Assembly (NCBI RefSeq): GCF_022549495.1
Contig: NZ_JAKZGD010000012.1
Location: 1 to 64,000 of the forward strand
Reading direction: 5' to 3'
Source: Acinetobacter sp. ANC 4805
GTDB lineage: Bacteria > Pseudomonadota > Gammaproteobacteria > Pseudomonadales > Moraxellaceae
Length of the DNA stretch: 64,000 nucleotides
Shown one piece after another: positions 27,348-36,054 of this stretch (position 1 is its first letter; each line of letters starts with the position of its first letter). Under the pieces are notes generated by a model. It was given only the letters and a program-made list of their open reading frames with translations, was not told the DNA's origin and made no database searches. Both the position numbers and the translations under genes were made by a program.

Positions 27348-27860
27348 TTAAATTAAGTCAATTTCAGCCTCAGAAGATACTAGCTGAATTAGCCAATTTT
27401 CAAAAGTAGACCAACGCTCTGTATCATCCAACCAAGTTTCAGGATCATCTTCATGGGAAAATATAGACATTTTATCCGATATTGCTTTTCTTAAATCAAA
27501 ACCTATAACATCCCCTCTACCAGTATTTGAAGCGAACAAAAATAATTGAGGAAATGGATTTTTCATCTCTAAAAAAACGTCAGAGGAAAAATTATATATT
27601 TCATCCAAAGGTATAAAATCAAAACCCAAACCAAAATTATCAACATAAAGCTGAGAAGCCCCAACCTCTGATAAAAAATACTTAAAACTATCAGGAAGTA
27701 TGAGGTTAAATTTTAATTCAAAAGAGGTGATTTCTTGAAGGGTATATAATTTGATTAGATGAAACTCATAAACTACTCCTGATGGGAATTCTATGGGTTT
27801 GCCCTGACTAGCATTCAATAACACTTTTAACTGAATGCAAGCATCAACAAATTTACTCAT
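27348..27860 (-). CDS. SMI1/KNR4-family protein (candidate orphan immunity protein)
   Basis: 170 residues. The SMI1/KNR4 core is visible: LQEITSFELKFNLILPDSFKYFLSEVGA, then a GFDFIPLDEI strand-helix, FLFASNTGRGDVIGFDLR and a C-terminal FENWLIQLV helix. In bacteria this superfamily is a frequent immunity fold for polymorphic and contact-dependent toxins. No toxin gene is adjacent. AT-rich. I infer an orphan immunity protein, but SMI1 proteins have other roles as well. Confidence 0.72.
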   Translation of the reverse strand: MSKFVDACIQLKVLLNASQGKPIEFPSGVVYEFHLIKLYTLQEITSFELKFNLILPDSFKYFLSEVGASQLYVDNFGLGFDFIPLDEIYNFSSDVFLEMKNPFPQLFLFASNTGRGDVIGFDLRKAISDKMSIFSHEDDPETWLDDTERWSTFENWLIQLVSSEAEIDLI

Positions 27861-27897
27861 CTAAGTACCTAATTCTATTTCGCTGATTTATCTTAAA

Positions 27898-29151
27898 TTA
27901 AAACCAGCCTTTCCGCCCATTTAAAATAGCATCTGCACAGCGTAGTGTTTCTTGGCTTAAACCCCATAAACGATAATCACCTGTTGCAGAGGTAATATTA
28001 AAATTATGTGTATAAGCAAAACTCAATTCACGGTCTGGATCACACCATGCCCCTGAACCATTAAAACCAACATGACCAAAACCATGTGGCGCACGTTTGC
28101 CCATCGTCAAAATACGGTGATAACCTAAACGCCAATGCATTGGAATTGGCATTATTCGATCACGTGCTTTAGATTGTACGGTGCTTAACTGCTTAAACAC
28201 TTCTGAACGAATCAATTGTTGACCATTCCACTGCCCTTGATTGGCAAGCATCGCATAGACTTTAGCCAAACTATCAGCAGTAAAGACACCATTTGCCGCA
28301 GGAATAACAGCTTGTAAACCCGCATCACTATAGAAGCTAAAATTACGCATGCCTTTTGGAATCATCGCATCTTGGAAATCTTGTGGGCTTTGTCCTGAAA
28401 GTTCTAAAAACTTTTCTGACAATGAGGCTTTACGCGGTTGATCTGTTTTTTTAACTTGTGGCTTAGGTGTAGATGGCTTTTTAGGTTTTTCAAGTAAACG
28501 CGCAACTCGCTGCAATTCAGAGCTTGGCGTACCAAAATATGCGCCATCCAACTCAAGTGGTTGCACTAGATAACGTTGCATTAACCAACTTAAAGGCTGT
28601 TTTGCTGCCTTTTCAATCACCCCACCCACGAGCCAACCATAAGTCAACGGTTGATAAGCAAAGCTTTGTCCTGCTGCAAAACGTGGCGTAGCAGCAGCCA
28701 TTACCTCTAACATATGCGACCAATCCAACATTTCTGTTGCTGTCTCAATCGTATTACGAATATCGAATAAACCACTCTGATGCGATAAAACATGACGCAA
28801 TGTCATATTCGCTTTACCATTTTGGGCAAACTCAGGCCAATAATGTGCAATTGGCTGATCATAATCAAGTAAGCCTTCACTCACTAAAATATGTGCAAGT
28901 GTTGCCAATATTCCTTTGCCTGTGGAATAGCACATTGTCAAAGTATTGGATTGCCAATCTTCTTCTTGAGATTTCTTGCCTGTAAAAATATCGACAACTT
29001 TCTGACCTTTGAAATAAACCACCAACGCAGCACCACCCTGATGGCTTCGTGCATCTTGCAAACGGCTGAATTGGGTTGCTAAGTCAATAAAACGCTCATC
29101 AACATTGCCATGATAGTTATGCGTATCGGCAAATAAAATCTCTTTAATCAA
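27898..29151 (-). CDS. Serine hydrolase of the beta-lactamase/EstB family
   Basis: 417 residues, no signal peptide. Class C beta-lactamase fold: nucleophile Ser76 in CYSTGKG (S-x-x-K, Lys79). A Tyr-x-x motif of the second element is likely at the FAYQPLTYGWLVGGVIE region, and the third element near the HGFGHVGFNGSG stretch. An insertion of about 40 residues, rich in Lys and Pro (KKPSTPKPQVKK), sits mid-protein. Such proteins are mostly carboxylesterases (EstB type), not antibiotic resistance enzymes. The next gene upstream is a MaoC-like hydratase, 83 bp away. Confidence 0.8.
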   Translation of the reverse strand: MIKEILFADTHNYHGNVDERFIDLATQFSRLQDARSHQGGAALVVYFKGQKVVDIFTGKKSQEEDWQSNTLTMCYSTGKGILATLAHILVSEGLLDYDQPIAHYWPEFAQNGKANMTLRHVLSHQSGLFDIRNTIETATEMLDWSHMLEVMAAATPRFAAGQSFAYQPLTYGWLVGGVIEKAAKQPLSWLMQRYLVQPLELDGAYFGTPSSELQRVARLLEKPKKPSTPKPQVKKTDQPRKASLSEKFLELSGQSPQDFQDAMIPKGMRNFSFYSDAGLQAVIPAANGVFTADSLAKVYAMLANQGQWNGQQLIRSEVFKQLSTVQSKARDRIMPIPMHWRLGYHRILTMGKRAPHGFGHVGFNGSGAWCDPDRELSFAYTHNFNITSATGDYRLWGLSQETLRCADAILNGRKGWF

Positions 29152-29233
29152 TGCACATATCCTTATGATATTTATATTTTTTAGAATAACCCTCTTGCGA
29201 ACAAAAGGGCTGACTCAACCATACGATTCAGTA

Positions 29234-30088
29234 TTAAAGTGCTTTTACTGTTCCAGCAACATGCGGCTTTTTAGATTTAACGTTACGAATCAAGAAGTCA
29301 GTTTGTTTTGATTCAGCAGCTGTTAAAAACTCAACAGTTGATGGTAAATACATCGGCAATTTAAACCAAACATCTGCTTCATAAGCCGCAGGTAACTCAA
29401 TACTCGCCAAAGCTTTTGCCTTACTCCACATGCCATGTGCAATCGCTTGTTTAAAACCAAAGGCTTTAGCTGTGACAGCATGAATATGAATCAAGTTAAA
29501 ATCACCTGAAATCAAGGCATAACGGCGGCCAGTATTCTCAGAAATATTCCATTCTGCTTTTGGTTGATATGCAGGCTCTTTCGATTCTTTCGATTTTTCA
29601 GAAGCTTTTTTCTCAGTTTTTTGACGAGATAAATAAGTCGTCAAACTTTCCATCACCACTTCACCACCAACTTTTGCTGTGGTAATGAAGTCAAACTGTA
29701 AACCTTTATCATGTGGCTGAAGTTCACCAAATTTACATGACAAGGTAATTTGCTCATTTACACCAATTTTACGTGTTTGTTTGATTTGGTTACGAATATG
29801 TACCAAACCTAAAATTGCGAATGGAAATGCTTCGCTGGTCATCATGTGCATTTGCAAGCTTTGGGACAACACAGCTAGATAAATTGCAGGGACAAAACCA
29901 TCATTTTTAAAACCACACACTTCGTTATAGCTTTCTAAATGTTTTGTATCAACTTTAAGTGTATCTACCACGTATTCAACTTGTGGCAATACTTTTTCGC
30001 CTTTTGGCTTTTTAAAAATTAAACCTTGAATGACCTTTGGATAAGCTAAATAAGGTTTTGGTAATTGACTAAAATGACGTGTATTCAT
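29234..30088 (-). CDS. MaoC-like (R)-hydratase / acyl dehydratase
   Basis: 284 residues from the ATG at 30088, which has AGAAAGG upstream. Double-hotdog protein; the C-terminal half carries the hydratase-2 signature: YALISGDFNLIHIHAVTAKAFGFKQAIAHGMW, with the catalytic Asp and His in the SGDFNLIH element. Adds water to trans-2-enoyl-CoA to form (R)-3-hydroxyacyl-CoA (by family). A Lys/Glu/Ser-rich linker (SEKSKESKEPA) separates the halves. It lies 66 bp after the two-domain FabG gene, which works on the same (R)-3-hydroxyacyl intermediates. Confidence 0.82.
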   Translation of the reverse strand: MNTRHFSQLPKPYLAYPKVIQGLIFKKPKGEKVLPQVEYVVDTLKVDTKHLESYNEVCGFKNDGFVPAIYLAVLSQSLQMHMMTSEAFPFAILGLVHIRNQIKQTRKIGVNEQITLSCKFGELQPHDKGLQFDFITTAKVGGEVVMESLTTYLSRQKTEKKASEKSKESKEPAYQPKAEWNISENTGRRYALISGDFNLIHIHAVTAKAFGFKQAIAHGMWSKAKALASIELPAAYEADVWFKLPMYLPSTVEFLTAAESKQTDFLIRNVKSKKPHVAGTVKAL

Positions 30089-30154
30089 AATGAACCTTTC
30101 TATATTTTTATAAAAAAGGGATGCACAAGCACCCCTCTTCAAAACGTTTAACGC

Positions 30155-31546
30155 TTAAGCGCCCAACAAGCTTTGACCGCATACGCGAACAACGTTGCCT
30201 GTCACACCTGTTGAACCAGTAGAAGCATACCAAGCAATTGCTTCAGCAACATCTACAGGTAAACCACCTTGGTTCATTGAGTTCATACGGCGACCTGCTT
30301 CACGAATCGCAAATGGAATCGCAGCAGTCATTTGAGTTTCAATGAAGCCTGGTGCAACCGCGTTGATCGTAATACCATTCTTCAATGTTGGTGCAGTAAA
30401 TTTAACCAAACCAATTACGCCTGCTTTAGACACTGCATAGTTGGTTTGACCCAAGTTACCCGCGATACCACTGATTGATGATACACAAACGATACGACCA
30501 TTTGCATTTAAACCATCATTAGAAAGTAAGTAATCGTTAACACGTTCAATTGCAGACAAGTTAATGTTGATGACTAGATCCCAAAGCTCCGGCTTCATGT
30601 TTGCCAAAGTTTTGTCACGAGTAATACCAGCATTGTGAACAATCACATCCAAACCGCCTTGTTTAGCCGCAGCAGTTTTGATTTTCTCGCCAGCGTCAGC
30701 AGCAGTAATATCAATTGCCAATACTGAACCGCCAATTGAACCCGCAACACGCTCAAGATCAGCTTGTTGTTGTGGAACGTCTAAACAAATCACATGCGCG
30801 CCATCACGTGCCAATACTTGTGCAATCGCTTCACCGATACCACGGCTTGCACCTGTTACGAGTGCAGTTTTACCTGCAAGTGGCTTAGCCCAATCTAATT
30901 TCACTGTTTCTGCTTTAGAAATACGGATCACTTGACCAGATACATAAGCAGAACGTGGCGAAATTAAGAAACGTAAAGTAGATTCTAAGTTTGCTTCAGC
31001 ACCTTGGTCTACATAAACCACTTGAGCAGTAATACCTTTTTTGAATTCTTTACCAGCAGACTTCACAAAACCTTCAAGCGCACGTTGTGCAATTGCTTGT
31101 TTTACAGTCTTAGCCGTTTCAGGTGTTGTACCAATTACAATCACACGACCTGAACTTGAAATTTGGCGAGCGATTGGATTAAAAAAGTTATACAACGCTT
31201 TTAATTGTTCAGAATCTTGGATACCAGAAGCATCAAATACAACTGCTTTAAATTTAGACTCTTTATCATCCGCATTTAAAGGGCGAAGATTTAAACCTAC
31301 TTTTGCAGCTGTTTGTTGTAATTCAACATTATTGCCGACATAACTATCTGCATGGATATTGCTAAGAATTTGAGCAATAGAAGCAGAAATTGTGCTTGAA
31401 GGTGCTGCGCCAAGCAATACTGCACCATTTACAACAGGTTGGGCATTTTCAAAACGATCTAAGCTAACTGGCGATGGTAAACCTAAATTTTTTACAACAA
31501 ATTTACCCAAAGGTGATTGTGTAAATGCTTGGTATTGATCGGTCAT
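30155..31546 (-). CDS. fabG: Two-domain 3-oxoacyl-ACP/CoA reductase (high-molecular-weight FabG, FabG4-like)
   Basis: 463 residues, nearly twice the usual ~245 of FabG. The C-terminal ~250 residues are a complete short-chain dehydrogenase: TGASRGIGEAIAQ cofactor loop, HNAGITRD, catalytic Ser in SSISGIAGN and Tyr-x-x-x-Lys in YAVSKAG. The N-terminal ~205 residues are a second, degenerate Rossmann-like domain (NGAVLLGAAPSS, VVFDASGIQ), as in mycobacterial FabG4, which prefers NADH and CoA substrates. GAGAGATAA precedes the ATG. Cotranscribed with the MaoC gene; divergent from the thiolase gene. Together they could perform three steps of a reversible beta-oxidation-type cycle. Confidence 0.85.
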   Translation of the reverse strand: MTDQYQAFTQSPLGKFVVKNLGLPSPVSLDRFENAQPVVNGAVLLGAAPSSTISASIAQILSNIHADSYVGNNVELQQTAAKVGLNLRPLNADDKESKFKAVVFDASGIQDSEQLKALYNFFNPIARQISSSGRVIVIGTTPETAKTVKQAIAQRALEGFVKSAGKEFKKGITAQVVYVDQGAEANLESTLRFLISPRSAYVSGQVIRISKAETVKLDWAKPLAGKTALVTGASRGIGEAIAQVLARDGAHVICLDVPQQQADLERVAGSIGGSVLAIDITAADAGEKIKTAAAKQGGLDVIVHNAGITRDKTLANMKPELWDLVININLSAIERVNDYLLSNDGLNANGRIVCVSSISGIAGNLGQTNYAVSKAGVIGLVKFTAPTLKNGITINAVAPGFIETQMTAAIPFAIREAGRRMNSMNQGGLPVDVAEAIAWYASTGSTGVTGNVVRVCGQSLLGA

Positions 31547-31771
31547 GATTATTATCTCTCATACAAATGAATTTTTTACAAACACCTGAACCATGTTCGG
31601 GATATAACATGAAATTAATGTTTGATTGACTCACAGCAAATCATACTTGAGTTCATGTCTGGATGTCTTGACCTGAATGTGGTCTAAAGCGTCATTCTAG
31701 TCAATACAGCAGTATTGGAAATATGATATTGTTTACACCAAGAATATCGCAATTATGCTTGGAAAAGCCTT

Positions 31772-33298
31772 ATGAGCAAAACAACTCAAGAAAATCCAGC
31801 AGTCGAGAATTCTGCTCAAGAAACTGTGTCAAATACATCAAAAGCAACTTCTACTACTGGTAAAAGTGCTGACACAACTTCGAAAGCAGCAAGTACGACA
31901 ACTAAAACGACTCGTCCTCGTTCTACAGGTCGTAGTACGAAAACAACTGCTTCTTCTACATCTACAAAAGCAGCACCATCAAAAACAACCAAACCTTCTG
32001 TTCAACAGGATAAAACCATGAGCCAAAACACTGTTCGCCGTGTTGCCATTATCGGCGGTAACCGTATTCCTTTCGCTCGCTCTAACGGCGCTTATTTTAC
32101 AGCTTCTAACATTGACATGTTTACAGCTTCGTTAAACGGTTTGGTTGAGCGTTTCAACCTCCAAGGTCAACGTTTAGGTGAAGTCGTTGCTGGTGCGGTA
32201 TTAAAACACAGCCGTGATTTCAATATGACACGTGAATGTGTGTTGAATACTCAACTCGCACCAGAAACACCAGCTTTTGATCTTCAACAAGCATGTGGTA
32301 CTGGTTTACAAGCTGCATTCCTTGTTGCAAACAAGATTGCTTTAGGTCAAATCGAAGTGGGTATCGCAGGTGGCGTGGATACAACTTCTGATGCGCCAAT
32401 CGCTTTTGGTGATGGTTTACGTAAAGCTTTACTTGAGCTTAACATTGCTAAAACAGGTAAAGACCGCTTAAAAGCTTTAGCAAAAATCAATGTTAAAGAT
32501 CTTATGGATGCACCTAAAAATGGTGAGCCACGTACAGGTCTTGCTATGGGTGATCATGCTGCAATTACCGCTTTAGAATGGAACATTGCTCGTGAAGCTC
32601 AAGATGAATTAGCTGCTGCTTCTCATCAAAAAATGGCAAAAGCATACGAAGAAGGTTTCTTCGATGACTTAATCACGCCATTCTTAGGTTTAAGCCGTGA
32701 CAACAACTTACGTGCTGACTCTACTGCTGAGAAATTAGCAAAATTAAAACCAGTATTTGGTAAAGGCGAAGCTGCAACAATGACAGCGGGTAACTCTACA
32801 CCACTTACTGATGGTGCATCATGTGTACTTTTAGCTTCTGAAGAATGGGCTAAAGCAAATGGTCACGAAGTTCTTGCTTACTTAACTTTCTCTGAAACTG
32901 CTGCGGTTGATTTCGTTGGTAAGAAAGAAGGCTTACTGATGGCGCCTGCTTACGCAGTTCCACGTATGCTTGAGCGTGCTGGTCTTACTCTTCAAGATTT
33001 CGACTACTATGAAATCCACGAAGCATTTGCATCACAAGTACTTTCTACTTTGAAAGCTTGGGAAGATGAGAAATTCTGTAAAGAGCGTTTAGGTTTAGAT
33101 GCACCTTTAGGTTCAATTGATCGTAGCAAGTTAAACGTTAAAGGTTCTTCTTTAGCTGCGGGTCACCCATTCGCTGCGACTGGTGGTCGTATCATCGCGA
33201 CTGCTGCGAAAATCTTAAACCAAAAAGGTTCAGGTCGTATCTTAGTTTCGATCTGTGCTGCTGGTGGTCAAGGTGTAACGGCTATTATTGAAAAATAA
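31772..33298 (+). CDS. fadI: Acetyl-CoA acetyltransferase/3-ketoacyl-CoA thiolase with low-complexity N-terminal extension
   Basis: 508 residues. From about Met83 onward it is a normal thiolase: IPFARSNG, nucleophile Cys in QQACGTGLQ, GMGDHAAI-like AMGDHAAI, GHPFAATGGR and the second catalytic Cys in CAAGGQG. FadI-type, acting on acetoacetyl- and 3-ketoacyl-CoA. The first 82 residues are almost only Ser, Thr, Lys and Ala (TSKAASTTTKTTRPRS...), probably disordered and basic. The internal ATG at 32018 has AGGA eight bases upstream, so a ~425-residue form may also be made. Divergent from fabG/maoC. A terminator follows. Confidence 0.88.
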   Translation: MSKTTQENPAVENSAQETVSNTSKATSTTGKSADTTSKAASTTTKTTRPRSTGRSTKTTASSTSTKAAPSKTTKPSVQQDKTMSQNTVRRVAIIGGNRIPFARSNGAYFTASNIDMFTASLNGLVERFNLQGQRLGEVVAGAVLKHSRDFNMTRECVLNTQLAPETPAFDLQQACGTGLQAAFLVANKIALGQIEVGIAGGVDTTSDAPIAFGDGLRKALLELNIAKTGKDRLKALAKINVKDLMDAPKNGEPRTGLAMGDHAAITALEWNIAREAQDELAAASHQKMAKAYEEGFFDDLITPFLGLSRDNNLRADSTAEKLAKLKPVFGKGEAATMTAGNSTPLTDGASCVLLASEEWAKANGHEVLAYLTFSETAAVDFVGKKEGLLMAPAYAVPRMLERAGLTLQDFDYYEIHEAFASQVLSTLKAWEDEKFCKERLGLDAPLGSIDRSKLNVKGSSLAAGHPFAATGGRIIATAAKILNQKGSGRILVSICAAGGQGVTAIIEK

Positions 33299-33315
33299 TC
33301 GTTAGCTTGCATACT

Positions 33316-33346
33316 AAAAAGCTGAATCAAATGATTCAGCTTTTTT
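33316..33346 (+). terminator. Terminator of the thiolase gene
   Basis: GCTGAATCA/TGATTCAGC stem followed by six T, 18 bp after the stop. Confidence 0.9.
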
Positions 33347-33380
33347 ATTTATATATTAAAACTCATAAAAATATTTTAGC

Positions 33381-33734
33381 TTATCTTGGTCTTTGAAACT
33401 TCACATAATAGTCATTTAAAACTTTAATTATTTGCTTTAACTCTTTCAGATTTTCTTCTGTATTTCCCAAGCGCTCAACAAATCGCTGTGAGTGCAATTC
33501 TAAATCAATCTTTTCATTAATTTGTAGTGCAATCCTAAATAGCTTTTCTAAATCATCAAATCGGTCTAATTTTCGATTAGAAAAGTATTCCAAACGAAAG
33601 CCCAACTCATTCAACACCATGCCATTCAGAATCGCGCCCTTCTCTACATCAAATGATAAAGCATGTTCTTTTAAAAATAACTGCTCAGGCGTCTCTTTGG
33701 TGCTTTTGAATAGATTGGTCAGTTGGCTTAACAT
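33381..33734 (-). CDS. Small hypothetical helical protein
   Basis: 117 residues, charged and helical, no signal peptide or membrane segment. Begins MLSQLTNLFKSTKETPEQLFLKEH; the C-terminal half reads as a coiled helix (NTEENLKELKQIIKVL). I do not recognise a family. It stands alone between the thiolase terminator and the terminator of the next minus-strand gene. Confidence 0.55.
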   Translation of the reverse strand: MLSQLTNLFKSTKETPEQLFLKEHALSFDVEKGAILNGMVLNELGFRLEYFSNRKLDRFDDLEKLFRIALQINEKIDLELHSQRFVERLGNTEENLKELKQIIKVLNDYYVKFQRPR

Positions 33735-33813
33735 TTATAAATCACATCACTATATTTTCGATTGTATTAAACAGCTAAATACATCAGAGAAGCAACCAGC
33801 TACGACGCTGATA

Positions 33814-33842
33814 AAAAAAGCATCTTCTAAAAGATGCTTTTC
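33814..33842 (-). terminator. Terminator of the GST-like operon
   Basis: AAGCATCTT-ctaa-AAGATGCTT stem followed on the minus strand by a T-run (seven T); 10 bp beyond the GST-like stop. Confidence 0.88.
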
Positions 33843-33851
33843 TGTAATTCA

Positions 33852-34637
33852 TTAACCATACTGCTTTTTCAAGTAATCGACAATCTTCGCTGACTCAAAC
33901 ATCTTCACACCTGTATTTGGATCAATCAAATATGGCACTTGAATATCTCGCCCCATCACTTCAACAACCTTTTCGCGTTTTCCATTCGGTAATGGAATAT
34001 ATTGACCAGGTTTTAAACGCAAGATTGCTGGCCCCATATCTTGCCAACGTTCTTTAGCAACATTATGCAAAATATACGGAATTTCCAACTCGGTCAGAAC
34101 TTCCCGAACCAAACGTGTATAAGGACTTGCCTCAAAACTCCACAATTCGAGCAATTGTGCTGGTGCTGCTCGATCTATAATTTTTTTATTAATCGATACA
34201 CCACGAGCTGCATTGGCAATCGATGCTAAAGCCGAAACATAAGGAAGTTTTGGATAATGGCTAAATTTTTTCGGCGTTTTCCCTGTTTTACCATAGTGTT
34301 TGAACAGATGATGAATGATCTCTTGTGACTCATAGAGTTGATCACCTGTATTTTCATCAATCAAAAATGGAAACTGTCTTTTACCACCTTTTTCTTTAAC
34401 GATTTGGCGGTATTTTTGACCACCTTTCGGACATGGATAAATTTCCACATCTAAATTTAATAACGTAACAACTTCACGAACACGACGACAAAATGGTGAA
34501 CCTTCAAACTCATAAAGCTTTAGCGCTTTCACTGGCTGGTTTGGTTGTGGTGTTCCCATCACACCTCTTCCGCTTTCAATTAGTGTGGCAACAACAGATT
34601 GTAAAACCTTGAATTGATGGTTCGCCATTTTGAGCAT
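33852..34637 (-). CDS. Tandem GST N-terminal (thioredoxin-fold) domain protein
   Basis: 261 residues. Two copies of the GST-N fold in one chain: LYEFEGSPFCRRVREVVTLL with FPFLIDENTGDQLYESQEIIHHL, then LWSFEASPYTRLVREVLTEL with VPYLIDPNTGVKMFESAKIVDYL. The first copy keeps SPFC (a glutaredoxin-like C), the second has SPYT. No all-helical GST-C domain follows, so this is not a standard glutathione transferase. AAAGGA precedes the ATG. It is the last gene of a run with rraA-like and an NAD-binding protein upstream (12-13 bp gaps). Confidence 0.8.
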   Translation of the reverse strand: MLKMANHQFKVLQSVVATLIESGRGVMGTPQPNQPVKALKLYEFEGSPFCRRVREVVTLLNLDVEIYPCPKGGQKYRQIVKEKGGKRQFPFLIDENTGDQLYESQEIIHHLFKHYGKTGKTPKKFSHYPKLPYVSALASIANAARGVSINKKIIDRAAPAQLLELWSFEASPYTRLVREVLTELEIPYILHNVAKERWQDMGPAILRLKPGQYIPLPNGKREKVVEVMGRDIQVPYLIDPNTGVKMFESAKIVDYLKKQYG

Positions 34638-34648
34638 ATCGCTATCCT

Positions 34649-35161
34649 TTAGCAGTCAACTAGTTTTTCTTTCGCGATCACGATGCCATTATTATCCGCA
34701 TAGATATAATCGCCAGAATTGATCGTCACACCACCAAAATACAGTGTAATATCCACTTCACCTATGCCTTTACGATTACTTTTTTGTGGAATTGCTGCCA
34801 ATGCATGTACACCTAAATCAAGTTCTGCAATTGCATCCACATCACGTACACAACCATAAATCACAACGCCATTCCAATGGTGATTCACTGCGGACTCAGC
34901 AATTAAATCCCCCATCAGAGCACAACGCATAGATGCACCGCCATCGACAACCAATACTTTACCTGCACCATCCGTTGCCAAAAGTTCTTTAACGCGAGAG
35001 TTGTCTTCAAAACACTTTACTGTGACAACTTGCCCACCAAAAGTTTTACGTGCACCATAACTTTTAAAAAACTTACCATCTAAAGATGGTGTTACCACTT
35101 GTAAGTCTTTCTCAGGATTATCATCTAACAAATCACAAGTTACAAAAGGAATCGTTGTCAC
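34649..35161 (-). CDS. rraA: RraA-family protein
   Basis: 170 residues, normal for the family. Typical blocks: TCDLLDDNP at the start, VKCFEDNSRVKELL, GKVLVVDGGASMRCALMGDLIAE and GVVIYGCVRDVDAIAELDLGVHAL. E. coli RraA binds RNase E and inhibits it; many relatives are class II aldolases for 4-hydroxy-4-methyl-2-oxoglutarate, needing a metal bound near the RDVD motif. Sequence alone does not decide which. Located between the tandem GST-N gene and an NAD-binding protein gene on the same strand. Confidence 0.85.
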   Translation of the reverse strand: MTTIPFVTCDLLDDNPEKDLQVVTPSLDGKFFKSYGARKTFGGQVVTVKCFEDNSRVKELLATDGAGKVLVVDGGASMRCALMGDLIAESAVNHHWNGVVIYGCVRDVDAIAELDLGVHALAAIPQKSNRKGIGEVDITLYFGGVTINSGDYIYADNNGIVIAKEKLVDC

Positions 35162-35173
35162 TGAAAGTCTCCA

Positions 35174-35839
35174 TTATTGGGTTTGTTGTATCATCAAATT
35201 ATCGTACAGCTTGAATGCTGCTGTCTGAGTCTGAGCCGCACTTAGCATAGTATGCGCCAATTGCTCTGCGGTTACAGGCTTATATTTAAACGGTTTAGTC
35301 CATGTTTTTTCAACAAATTTAAATACCGTTTGTGCCATATCTTCCAATACACGCACTTCGCTTCGTTTACCAATTAACAATGAAGGCTGGAAGATTGAGA
35401 GCTTGTAAATTGACAAACTTTTTAAGTAATTCTCTAGTTCACCTTTAACCTTATTATAGAAAACTGGTGAATTAGCATTCGCTCCCAATGCACTAACAAC
35501 CAATAAATGAATATTTTTATCCTGAATCAGATCAGCAAAATGAGCATTAATTTCATAGTCAATTGCATAAAATGCGTCTTTCGATCCCGCTTGTTTGATC
35601 GTGCTACCTAAGCAACTAAATGCATGTGTATGAGCGCTGACATCTTCATCATTCAACAATAAAAAATCTTCTAGAATAAGTTGCGAAACCTTACTATAAG
35701 ATTTTAATTTATCAGATTTTTTTCTCACAACAACAGTAATCAAATTAAAGTCATTAGACTGTTGTAATTTATCTACAAGCGCTTCACCGACTAGACCTGT
35801 CGCACCAATAATAATTGCCTTTTTATCGCCTATGCTCAT
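35174..35839 (-). CDS. NAD(P)-binding Rossmann protein, HTATIP2/YbjT-like
   Basis: 221 residues. Glycine-rich nucleotide loop at the N-terminus (IIGATGLVGEALV), then SCLGSTIKQAGSKDAFY, which is the CLGTT-like motif of the HTATIP2/TIP30 group of atypical SDR proteins, and SALGANANSPVFYNKVKGELE with a Tyr-x-x-x-Lys-like YNKVKGE. LSIFQPSLLIGKR follows as in the same group. Substrate unknown. First of a three-gene minus-strand run with rraA and the tandem GST-N gene. Confidence 0.78.
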   Translation of the reverse strand: MSIGDKKAIIIGATGLVGEALVDKLQQSNDFNLITVVVRKKSDKLKSYSKVSQLILEDFLLLNDEDVSAHTHAFSCLGSTIKQAGSKDAFYAIDYEINAHFADLIQDKNIHLLVVSALGANANSPVFYNKVKGELENYLKSLSIYKLSIFQPSLLIGKRSEVRVLEDMAQTVFKFVEKTWTKPFKYKPVTAEQLAHTMLSAAQTQTAAFKLYDNLMIQQTQ

Positions 35840-36041
35840 TTTTATTTATTCCAACTTATGATTAGGCTTAATGTAACGTTTTCTTATAAGATTATCACCT
35901 GTTAAATGTACTTAAAAGTGTCACAAGGCTTGACTTCGGGGCTTACTTTCCTCAAAATATGGCACTTGTTTACGGGCTGGTGAATGTTACCAATATTTCT
36001 TTGGTTTTAACTTCAGCGCCCGCCCAGACCAACTTATTTTT

Positions 36042-36047
36042 AAGGAG
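36042..36047 (+). promoter_or_regulatory. Ribosome-binding site deciding the rpsT GTG start
   Basis: AAGGAG ends seven bases before the GTG at 36055. This fixes the start of S20, although the frame is open about 95 bp further upstream. Confidence 0.85.
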
Positions 36048-36054
36048 TGCACGA

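Noticed and set aside
27898..29151. AmpC-type antibiotic resistance beta-lactamase
   Set aside because: No signal peptide, EstB-like sequence and a long Lys/Pro insertion; an esterase or peptidase role is more likely.
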